Below are positions 1-5,032 of a stretch of 7,210 nucleotides of DNA, piece after piece. Position 1 is the stretch's first letter; each line of letters begins with the position of its first letter. Source of the DNA: Candidatus Zambryskiibacteriota bacterium (GTDB lineage Bacteria > Patescibacteriota > Minisyncoccia > Phycocordibacterales > DATDWN01); assembly GCA_016202965.1 (NCBI GenBank), contig JACQNQ010000021.1, forward strand, positions 1-7,210. The letters run 5' to 3'. Under the pieces are notes generated by a model. That model was given only the letters and a program-made list of their open reading frames with translations, did no database searches and had not been told where the DNA came from. The translations under genes were made by a program, and so were the position numbers.

Positions 1-690
1 ATATATTGCTTCAGCTGGAATATACATAAAAGCAAACGGTAGTGTCCCATCTTTTGGACGGACATACTTTGCCGTTTCATCTATACGGAGTTTTAAATCA
101 TTTTTGAATTGCTTTTCCAAATCAGCTTTCCTTATTTCATCTGTCTCCTGAGATAAGCGGTTGTAATTATCAAGAGAAAATTTTGCGTCAATAGCGATAA
201 AACCTTCCTTTGTCATAATTACCGCATCAGCTGTTTCACCACCTGGAAACTCGTATTGCATTTGATAGGACCCAGGTGGAAGAATATTACCAAGAATAAG
301 CTCTAAAGATGCTTCTCCTAGATTTCCCCGCTGTTTTTGATGTTTTAAGACTTTTTCCAAATTTGAAAGCTGTTCCGCGATTGTTATAAATTTCATTGTT
401 GCCTCGTTTGTTCTGCTTTGTTCTTTTGTCACTTCCGAGAGCTGACGATGAACAAGATCGCGGATATCAGTCGCAAGTCTTTGAGATTCGCTAAATTGAG
501 TTTTCATGGAATCAAACATGCGATTAGTCCCCTCGCCAAGTTTATTTTCAACAGAATGAGAAAGGTTCTGGAGCTCTTTTTGCAATAATAACAAACCATC
601 AGAACTTTTTTCTGGTTGACCTTTTTTCCACCAGAAAAAAATTACAGCAAGATTTATAATAAGAATTACTATTAATAATATATCAGTCAT
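1..690 (-). CDS. rmuC: RmuC family DNA recombination protein (3' end cut by window)
   Basis: The gene reads leftward from an ATG at 690 and leaves the window after 230 codons, so its C-terminus is missing. I translated it directly. Residues 3-21 form a hydrophobic N-terminal membrane anchor followed by WWKKG. Residues about 30-115 are a long charged, coiled-coil-like region. From about 113 the RmuC core begins: the KQRGNLGE block has R121, G122, G125 and E126, then LPPGSYQMQYEF, then a DADAVI-like TADAVIMTK, and IDAKF with D168 and K170. This block order is diagnostic of RmuC, whose core resembles PD-(D/E)xK nucleases and which in E. coli limits recombination at inverted repeats. A nuclease activity is inferred from fold only. 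There is no Shine-Dalgarno before the ATG, and the predicted promoter would leave an almost leaderless mRNA. It diverges from yqeY. Confidence 0.9.
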   Translation of the reverse strand, partial: MTDILLIVILIINLAVIFFWWKKGQPEKSSDGLLLLQKELQNLSHSVENKLGEGTNRMFDSMKTQFSESQRLATDIRDLVHRQLSEVTKEQSRTNEATMKFITIAEQLSNLEKVLKHQKQRGNLGEASLELILGNILPPGSYQMQYEFPGGETADAVIMTKEGFIAIDAKFSLDNYNRLSQETDEIRKADLEKQFKNDLKLRIDETAKYVRPKDGTLPFAFMYIPAEAIY

Positions 691-698
691 GTTACACT

Positions 699-704
699 TA
701 TAAT
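699..704 (+). promoter_or_regulatory. Putative -10 box for yqeY
   Basis: A perfect TATAAT lies on the plus strand 22 bases before the yqeY ATG, and a start near 711 would give a leader of about 16 bases. I find no convincing -35 box 16-18 bases upstream. This box overlaps the minus-strand -10 of rmuC (700-705), so polymerase could occupy only one of the two promoters at a time. Confidence 0.35.
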
Positions 705-727
705 ATACTAAAAAAAGTAAATTTCAA
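700..727 (-). promoter_or_regulatory. Putative promoter of rmuC, near-leaderless
   Basis: On the minus strand TTGAAA (722-727) and TATTAT (700-705) are separated by 16 bases. The expected transcription start is near 693, about three bases before the rmuC ATG at 690. No ribosome-binding site fits in that space. The -35 box covers the first base of the yqeY start codon. This is pattern matching only. Confidence 0.4.
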
Positions 728-1203
728 TGTCACTTCACCAAACAATCAAAGAACAAATTAAAGACGCCATGAAAGCCCGTGACACAGTGCGACTAGGAGT
801 GGTTAGGGGTCTTGTTGCTTCGTTCACAAATGAATCGGTTTCTCTGAAACGACTGCCGACAGATGAGCTTTCAGATGAAGAAGTTTTAAATGTCATACGT
901 AGAGCCGTTAAGCAACGCAAGGATTCCATTGAACAATTTACAAAAGGCGGACGGAATGACTTGGCTGATATTGAAAAAGCTGAATTGGCAATACTGGGAA
1001 CATACCTCCCTCAAATGATGTCTCGCGATGAAGTAATAAAAATAGCAAAAGCAAAAATGGCTGAAATGGGCCTGCCTGCGCAGGCAGGTGTAATTGACCC
1101 GTCTAAAAAAGGAATGTTTATGGGAACTCTGATGAAAGAATTGAAAGGCAAAGCCGATGGAGACACAGTTAAAAGTGTTGTGGATGAACTCTTGACTGTA
1201 TAA
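727..1203 (+). CDS. yqeY: GatB/YqeY domain-containing protein
   Basis: This is a 158-residue YqeY-family protein. It opens with the family's helical start (LHQTIKEQIKDAMKARD, then LGVVRGLVASFTNE). The middle carries RRAVKQRKDSIEQF and ELAILGTYLPQMMSRDEV, matching the conserved 'E..iL..YLP..ls..E' segment. The end, MGTLMKELKGKADGDTVKSV, is the typical C-terminal helical block. YqeY resembles the tail domain of GatB, the amidotransferase subunit that makes Gln-tRNA or Asn-tRNA. Free-standing copies have no firmly known role, though a tRNA-related function is often suggested. An unusual feature is an 18-bp perfect palindrome (1071-1088) at residues 115-121, just before the conserved C-terminal block, which adds six in-frame residues (LPAQAG). 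There is no clear Shine-Dalgarno. Its final codons overlap the promoter of the next gene. Confidence 0.92.
   Translation: MSLHQTIKEQIKDAMKARDTVRLGVVRGLVASFTNESVSLKRLPTDELSDEEVLNVIRRAVKQRKDSIEQFTKGGRNDLADIEKAELAILGTYLPQMMSRDEVIKIAKAKMAEMGLPAQAGVIDPSKKGMFMGTLMKELKGKADGDTVKSVVDELLTV
1071..1088. repeat. 18-bp perfect GC-rich palindrome inside yqeY
   Basis: CCTGCCTGCGCAGGCAGG is its own reverse complement and is much richer in G+C than the surrounding coding sequence. Removing exactly these 18 bases leaves the frame intact and fuses MG directly to VIDPSKKG, which fits the family better. It looks like a dispersed short palindromic repeat that inserted in frame. I recall similar CCTGCC-type palindromes in Parcubacteria genomes, but this cannot be checked here, and no second copy is visible in the window. 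Confidence 0.65.
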
Positions 1204-1220
1204 ACCAGTAGTAGTATAAT
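1192..1220 (+). promoter_or_regulatory. Strong sigma-70-type promoter for the 83-aa gene
   Basis: TTGACT (1192-1197) and a perfect TATAAT (1215-1220) are separated by the ideal 17 bases. The -35 box lies within the last yqeY codons and the -10 follows its stop. The predicted start is near 1227, giving a leader of about 18 bases that contains AAGGAGGT (1233-1240) four bases before the ATG. It is the best promoter in the window and suggests strong constitutive expression. Confidence 0.75.
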
Positions 1221-1244
1221 GTTACTAGAGCCAAGGAGGTTTCA

Positions 1245-1496
1245 ATGGGAAACATTCGATATTCAGATGAGATAGAAAGGCAAGAAACACTCGGACACCC
1301 GGTGCGGGGACGAGGCTTCCACGGAAAAAGAGAGAAGCCAAAAAAACCGCGCGGGGTTCGCCGAAAAAGCAAAAGGATCGAAAGCGAGCCTCAATTGTTT
1401 GAGATGGTTGAAAATGGAGGACAACTTGAACTCCATCTTCGCTCCAGTCAAGAAATGAGGGAAGAGGCGCAAGAGTTCGAAGTTCCTCTCCATTAG
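1245..1496 (+). CDS. Small hypothetical protein with basic core and acidic tail
   Basis: I do not recognise this 83-residue protein. It has a complete expression cassette: a near-consensus promoter, a full AAGGAGGT ribosome-binding site four bases before the ATG, and a strong terminator seven bases after the TAG stop. This makes a real gene far more likely than the antisense reading frames here. The sequence is strongly polarised. Residues 21-44 hold 13 Arg or Lys and only one acidic residue (GKREKPKKPRGVRRKSKR), while residues 45-83 hold ten Glu and two Arg. There is no Cys, no membrane segment and no signal peptide. The basic tract suggests binding to RNA, DNA or the ribosome, and the Glu-rich tail could shield it or contact a partner. 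Both are inferences from composition. It stands alone as a single-gene transcript of about 310 bases. Confidence 0.75.
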   Translation: MGNIRYSDEIERQETLGHPVRGRGFHGKREKPKKPRGVRRKSKRIESEPQLFEMVENGGQLELHLRSSQEMREEAQEFEVPLH

Positions 1497-1502
1497 TAAA
1501 AC

Positions 1503-1539
1503 CCCGCTGACCGAAAGGTCAGCGGGCTCTTGTTTTATT
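1503..1539. terminator. Bidirectional rho-independent terminator
   Basis: A perfect 10-bp stem CCCGCTGACC/GGTCAGCGGG (1503-1512 with 1517-1526) closes a GAAA tetraloop, a GNRA loop on the plus strand. It is followed by the T-rich tail CTCTTGTTTTATTTTTT. On the minus strand the same stem is followed by GTTTTACT. It therefore ends both the 83-aa gene transcript and the converging VirD4-like ATPase gene, whose stop lies at 1535-1537 inside the plus-strand tail. Confidence 0.92.
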
Positions 1540-4288
1540 TTTTGTATTTTGACAGAATTTCCCGTTCTATCACTTCTCTCTCGCCCCCATAAGTCAAATG
1601 TGAAAGTTGTTTTAATGTCTCCACCACAGACGGGTCGCCTGCCGGTGATGGCAAAGTTTTGATATTGAAAGCTTTGGCCGGCACGCCGTTAACCAGCATT
1701 TTTATAATAGCGTTCCTGTTTTCTATATTCATAATATCATGAGCGCTGAAAACCGGAGCAAATTGCTTCTCCAAATATTCGGCATCCTCTGCTCCAACAC
1801 GAAAACTGCAGATAGTGCCAACATTGCCGAAAACAGCATCCCTAATCCCCTCTTCCAGTTGAGCGATAAATTGATGGGCAATGGTGAGCGATAATTTATA
1901 TTTTCTGGCTTCGGATAAAATAGTGGAAATTGATTTGGTAGTGATGTTTTGAAACTCATCTATGTATAAGTAAAACGGAGAAAGATTACCGCTCACACTG
2001 CCAGACCTGGACAAAGCGGCCATCAAAATTTTGCCGACTAAAATAAGTCCGATAAGATTGGCGTTTATGTCACCGAGACGACCTTTAGAAAGGTTGACTA
2101 GTAAAATTTTTTTGTTATCCATAATCTGGCGAAAATCAAACGAGGATTTTTGCTGGGCAACAATGGGCCGCATGATGTCGTTTGCCAAAAAGACGTCAAA
2201 CTTGCTGGTGATATATGGTACAATGTTTGATAGAGCCGCTTCCCCGCCGGCTTTTTCGGCCACCTCGCGCCAAAATTCCACCACCACCGGATTCTTGCAT
2301 TTTTCCAGTTTCTGCTGTCGGTAAGTTTTGTTTGAAAGAACTCGCGAAACATCCAAAAGCGTTGAACCGGATTCCGGGTCTTCTATAACGAGCATGGTTG
2401 CATTTCTGAAATATTGCTCAAACATCGGTCCCATAGATTCCGGCACGGCGCCATACAACTTTTGGAAAATATTGAAAAGTTCGTTGACCACAAATGTTTT
2501 CTGCTCCGGGTAACGCAAATCGTATTCAAGCATATTCAGAGCCATCGATCTCTCCACAAAACTGGGGTCAAAATAAATAACATCTTGAAATCGGCTCGGA
2601 GGAATGTTCGCCAAAATATCCAAAATATCGATGCCGTGAGGGTCTATCATGCAGACCCCGTGGCCTTTTTCAATATCCTGAATAATCATATTTTTCAAAA
2701 TGGTGGATTTCCCAGTGCCTGTCTGACCGATGGCGTAAAAATGTCGCAAGCGGTCTTCTTCCATTATGTAAATTCTGGTATCCGTATTGCGGTAATTGTT
2801 CACACCTAAAACCGTTCCTGATTTGGCAATTTCCGACGGCGCAGGAGCCGTTACATTCTGGGCCTGTTTCAATTGAGGAGTCGGTGAAAGTGAGAGGGTG
2901 TGAAAATGGATAAGTGAAGTCAGTTCATGGAGATTGAGCGGAAGATTATGTTCCGTATTATAAATTCTAAAAGAATATTCGCGTAAAAATTTTACCAGTT
3001 TAGCTTTTTCCAGACGGACAGCAGAGAGAGAGTTTGAGGCAGGCAGACTAAATTGATTAAAACTTGACTCCAACGAATGCAGAATTTTCTCGGCCTCATC
3101 GCGACTTTCAGCCGAACTGACTAGACGGATATTTGTAGCCACGATTGCACTCCCAATTTTAATTTTGATTTTTTCTATGGCTTCTACATCTATCGGTTTT
3201 TTTTCTTCGGTCACTTTTGGAGTTGCTTTAAAAAACCCTTTCAAAGTTTTGCCGAAATCCCCCATAAGCGACTCCGGCATATCTATAGCTTCTTTGGTCG
3301 GAACGCCTTTTTCTATTTGCTCTACGGCATACTTGTATTTTTTATTGTAATAGTCCGCTTTTGGAGCGAAAATAATTTGAACTGCCGCTCCCTGGCCCTC
3401 TTTTTCTATTTTAGAGAAACTGTTTAAAATGACATTTAACGGGTCGTGGTCAAATTGTTCGTATGTTTTAAACGGATAAACCGGTTTTTCCGTCAGTTCC
3501 AAATACGAACCTAAAGATACGCCTCCTTCATTGAAAATATTGTAATCATTTGCGGCTTCCATCAGCCGAGCGTTATAAAAGACCGACATAATCTGCCTTT
3601 CAAACAAATCTTTGTGAACATTTGGCACAGCCACATAGAAAATAAACTGGTCGCTACCGCCGGCATTGGCAATTTCCAAAATAATATAATTTTCCGGACT
3701 GGATTTATTCGCCACAGAAAGCATGCCGGAGAAAAATTGCTCCATACCGGAAATTAGTTCCTTTAGTGGTTTAGTCGCTCCTTGCCCTCCTGCACCGTGC
3801 TCTGCTCTGGTACCGGAGTCTGGTAAAACCACTTCATATAAAGTCATGTTTATTCCTCGAAAATCCGGTTTTTCAATGTCAATTGATTTTCTACCTTTGT
3901 CGCTTTTTATATATTGAACCAGAAATCGGTGAAAATCATCCTCAATATGAGGGTCACGCAGTCCCGCCAGCACGGACATAGCGTTTTTTATGCCTTTTTC
4001 TTTGAATATACCGAGAAGTTCCTCCATTTTTTTGTCGTGACTCTCCGGCGACAAATTGAGAATAATGGCTTCGGCGCTTTCTTTAGTCATGGCGTATTTT
4101 TCATCCAAAACTTGTTTGGACAAAACATCGCGATATCGGCTGATTTCTGCCTTGATCACGTCGTCTTTTTCAAAATGAAGTTTTTTTTCTGTCAGTTCTT
4201 TTTCTTTGCTGGCTATCTGTTCACGTAAAAAAGATATTTCCGCTTCCGGAGTAGAAAAACGAGAAGTAGTTTCCAAATTATTTTGCAT
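1535..4288 (-). CDS. VirD4/TraG-like (type IV secretion / HerA-type) ATPase
   Basis: This is a large P-loop ATPase of the VirD4/TraG coupling-protein branch. Residue numbers count from a TTG at 4318, ten codons before the preferred start. GQTGTGKST (531-539, K537) is the Walker A motif, followed by GVCMIDPHG. LSPFYLYIDEFQNI with D787 and E788 is Walker B. Then come ARKYKLSLTIAHQF and VGTICSFRVGAEDAEYLEKQF, typical of TraG/VirD4 sensor and TraM-recognition regions. The first 500 or so residues are unfamiliar to me: a coiled coil at about 24-60, a helical part, and a mixed region with FIFYVAVPN and DPLNVILNSFSKI. I see no membrane helices, unlike classical coupling proteins, so it may be a soluble DNA or protein pump. 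I chose the ATG at 4288 because a -10 box at 4295-4300 would leave the upstream TTG outside the transcript. No relaxase or other secretion gene is nearby. Confidence 0.85.
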   Translation of the reverse strand: MQNNLETTSRFSTPEAEISFLREQIASKEKELTEKKLHFEKDDVIKAEISRYRDVLSKQVLDEKYAMTKESAEAIILNLSPESHDKKMEELLGIFKEKGIKNAMSVLAGLRDPHIEDDFHRFLVQYIKSDKGRKSIDIEKPDFRGINMTLYEVVLPDSGTRAEHGAGGQGATKPLKELISGMEQFFSGMLSVANKSSPENYIILEIANAGGSDQFIFYVAVPNVHKDLFERQIMSVFYNARLMEAANDYNIFNEGGVSLGSYLELTEKPVYPFKTYEQFDHDPLNVILNSFSKIEKEGQGAAVQIIFAPKADYYNKKYKYAVEQIEKGVPTKEAIDMPESLMGDFGKTLKGFFKATPKVTEEKKPIDVEAIEKIKIKIGSAIVATNIRLVSSAESRDEAEKILHSLESSFNQFSLPASNSLSAVRLEKAKLVKFLREYSFRIYNTEHNLPLNLHELTSLIHFHTLSLSPTPQLKQAQNVTAPAPSEIAKSGTVLGVNNYRNTDTRIYIMEEDRLRHFYAIGQTGTGKSTILKNMIIQDIEKGHGVCMIDPHGIDILDILANIPPSRFQDVIYFDPSFVERSMALNMLEYDLRYPEQKTFVVNELFNIFQKLYGAVPESMGPMFEQYFRNATMLVIEDPESGSTLLDVSRVLSNKTYRQQKLEKCKNPVVVEFWREVAEKAGGEAALSNIVPYITSKFDVFLANDIMRPIVAQQKSSFDFRQIMDNKKILLVNLSKGRLGDINANLIGLILVGKILMAALSRSGSVSGNLSPFYLYIDEFQNITTKSISTILSEARKYKLSLTIAHQFIAQLEEGIRDAVFGNVGTICSFRVGAEDAEYLEKQFAPVFSAHDIMNIENRNAIIKMLVNGVPAKAFNIKTLPSPAGDPSVVETLKQLSHLTYGGEREVIEREILSKYKK

Positions 4289-4294
4289 GAGTTT

Positions 4295-4322
4295 ATTATA
4301 TATGATGTATCTTGACAAGCAA
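4295..4322 (-). promoter_or_regulatory. Putative leaderless promoter of the VirD4-like gene
   Basis: On the minus strand TTGCTT (4317-4322) and a perfect TATAAT (4295-4300) are 16 bases apart. The predicted start falls at about 4288, which is the A of the chosen ATG, so the mRNA would be leaderless. No Shine-Dalgarno precedes that ATG. Confidence 0.45.
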
Positions 4323-4366
4323 AATATAAACTACGTTAGAATTTAATCCATCATATTTACATACTT

Positions 4367-4414
4367 AGCATATACACTAAACTTGCGCACGTGCGCAAGT
4401 TTAGTGTATGTGCT
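4367..4414. repeat. 48-bp near-perfect palindrome, intergenic
   Basis: The arms atacactaaacttgcgcac (4372-4390) and its exact reverse complement (4391-4409) meet with no spacer, giving 38 perfect bases centred on GCGCACGTGCGC. Beyond a single T/G mismatch (4371/4410, a wobble pair in plus-strand RNA) the arms extend four more pairs on each side. A plus-strand transcript would fold into a very stable hairpin followed by five T (4414-4418), like a terminator, yet no plus-strand gene lies upstream in the intergenic stretch. The palindrome sits about 45 bp upstream of the VirD4-like promoter, so it could also be an operator, a cruciform site or a dispersed palindromic repeat. Confidence 0.85.
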
Positions 4415-4452
4415 TTTTGGAATAAATCCTTTAAATAAACTACTTTGTGGAT

Positions 4453-4552
4453 ATCAAATTTTTTTGATTTTAGTTCAAAAATAATGTATTCTGTTTTTGT
4501 TTGGCTAAAGCATCTACGATGCTCGCCCGATCAAATCTAGAATTTGATTTAG
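4453..4552. repeat. Two related ATCAAAT...TTTGATT inverted repeats upstream of tRNA-Glu
   Basis: ATCAAAT (4453-4459) with TTTGATT (4463-4469), and ATCAAAT (4530-4536) with ATTTGAT (4542-4548), are two small inverted repeats. Each is followed by TTAG or TTTAG, and the second abuts the tRNA. A small GCATC/GATGC hairpin (4510-4522) lies between them. They may be duplicated regulatory sites or chance in AT-rich DNA. Otherwise the 264-bp gap between the ATPase start and the tRNA holds only the large palindrome and the promoters listed. Confidence 0.3.
4464..4492 (+). promoter_or_regulatory. Candidate promoter of tRNA-Glu
   Basis: TTGATT (4464-4469) and TATTCT (4487-4492) are 17 bases apart, each matching consensus at four of six positions. 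The predicted start near 4499 gives a 5' leader of about 54 bases before the mature tRNA, to be removed by RNase P. The right half of the first ATCAAAT inverted repeat is the -35 box. Confidence 0.3.
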
Positions 4553-4624
4553 GGCCCCTTCGTCTAATGGTTAGGACATTGCCTTCTCAAGGCAAGAACA
4601 GGGATTCGACTTCCCTAGGGGTCA
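4553..4624 (+). tRNA. trnE: tRNA-Glu (anticodon CTC)
   Basis: The complete cloverleaf can be drawn by eye. The acceptor stem is GGCCCCT with AGGGGTC (one G-T wobble). The D arm is GTCTAATGGTTAGGAC. The anticodon stem TTGCC/GGCAA has loop TTCTCAA, placing CTC at 4586-4588, which reads GAG. The four-base variable loop is GAAC, and the T arm is AGGGA-TTCGACT-TCCCT. The 72-base length, D arm and short variable loop match bacterial tRNA-Glu. The discriminator A4624 is followed by CAAAAC, so CCA is not encoded and must be added enzymatically. No terminator follows before the next gene, so joint transcription with the 4700 gene is possible. Confidence 0.96.
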
Positions 4625-4636
4625 CAAAACTTTTAC

Positions 4637-4665
4637 TTGCATATTAATTAAAATTCCGCTAAACT
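4637..4665 (+). promoter_or_regulatory. Weak candidate promoter for the 4700 gene
   Basis: TTGCAT (4637-4642) and TAAACT (4660-4665) are 17 bases apart and predict a start near 4672. Each box is a partial match only. Read-through from the tRNA is an equally good explanation for transcription of the next gene. Confidence 0.25.
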
Positions 4666-4699
4666 TTATTTGGAAACTTAGAAACTGGAGGATTGTGTA

Positions 4700-5032
4700 A
4701 TGAGACTTTCATTTAAAGACGTTGAACGCATACAGGAGGAATTCCAGAAAGAATATGTGTTTCCTTCTCCTTGGAATACCTATGTGAATATGTGTGGCAT
4801 TTCATTTGTAGGTATACAAGACAAAAATGCTCGAGACGAAGACACGGAAAATTTCTGTATTTCTGTTGGACTTCGTCAACCTCTTCCTGAGACTCTCTCT
4901 CTCTGCCAGAAATTTATCAGGGAGTCAGAGTTTTCGTCGAAGAAATCGGTGAAATTGTCTTTGCCTAAGCATCCCACGAAAACCTACTGGAGTTTGTGGG
5001 TTTTCTTTTACCTATCCGGTGCTACCTCATAA
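4700..5032 (+). CDS. Small hypothetical protein, apparently frameshifted at a (CT)6 tract
   Basis: The open frame encodes 110 residues and starts at an ATG with GGAGG (4687-4691) eight bases upstream, so the start is well supported. Residues 1-65 look natural: a helix (FKDVERIQEEFQKEY), then NMCGISFVGI and FCISVGLRQPLP. This pattern recalls the 'N-V-x-G-V-G ... C-I-V-V-G-V-x-x-x-L-P' N-terminal unit seen next to some trypsin-like domains, which is a weak resemblance from memory. After the (CT)6 tract (4893-4904) the frame turns implausible, reads through a terminator hairpin and overlaps the ftsI 3' end by 25 bp. With one CT fewer the protein would continue SLPEIYQGVRVFVEEIGEI and stop at 4966-4968, giving 88 residues and a 39-bp convergent gap. 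I therefore read it as a shifted or switchable gene of unknown function. Confidence 0.65.
   Translation: MRLSFKDVERIQEEFQKEYVFPSPWNTYVNMCGISFVGIQDKNARDEDTENFCISVGLRQPLPETLSLCQKFIRESEFSSKKSVKLSLPKHPTKTYWSLWVFFYLSGATS
4893..4904 (+). repeat. (CT)6 microsatellite within coding sequence
   Basis: Six tandem CT units lie at the point where the natural-looking reading frame of the 4700 gene changes. Loss of one unit joins the upstream frame to the downstream frame ending at 4968. Dinucleotide tracts like this slip during replication and are known sites of phase variation, and can also be sites of assembly or sequencing error. Confidence 0.85.
4978..5009. terminator. Terminator hairpin between the convergent 4700 gene and ftsI
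   Basis: GAAAACCTAC (4978-4987) pairs with GTGGGTTTTC (4996-5005) through ten base pairs including one G-T wobble, with an 8-base loop, followed by TTTT. On the minus strand the wobble becomes an A-C mismatch, so plus-strand use is favoured. It also lies two bases beyond the ftsI stop and may serve both directions. It sits before the 5030 stop of the present frame of the 4700 gene but after the 4966 stop of the corrected frame. Confidence 0.6.

Noticed and set aside
1169..1493. Minus-strand open frames opposite the 83-aa gene
   Set aside because: No promoter or ribosome site on that strand, while the plus strand carries a full set of signals.
2031..2809. Plus-strand open frames inside the VirD4-like gene (2031-2324, 2328-2513, 2414-2809)
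   Set aside because: They lie antisense to a gene with clear ATPase motifs, have no ribosome sites and show no recognisable protein features.
4289..4318. Ten-codon N-terminal extension of the VirD4-like protein from a TTG at 4318
   Set aside because: The extension lies across a perfect TATAAT at 4295-4300 and uses a weak TTG start without a ribosome site; the ATG at 4288 is simpler.
4553..4624. tRNA-Glu as an integration (attachment) site for a mobile element
   Set aside because: No integrase and no repeated copy of the tRNA 3' end are present in the window.
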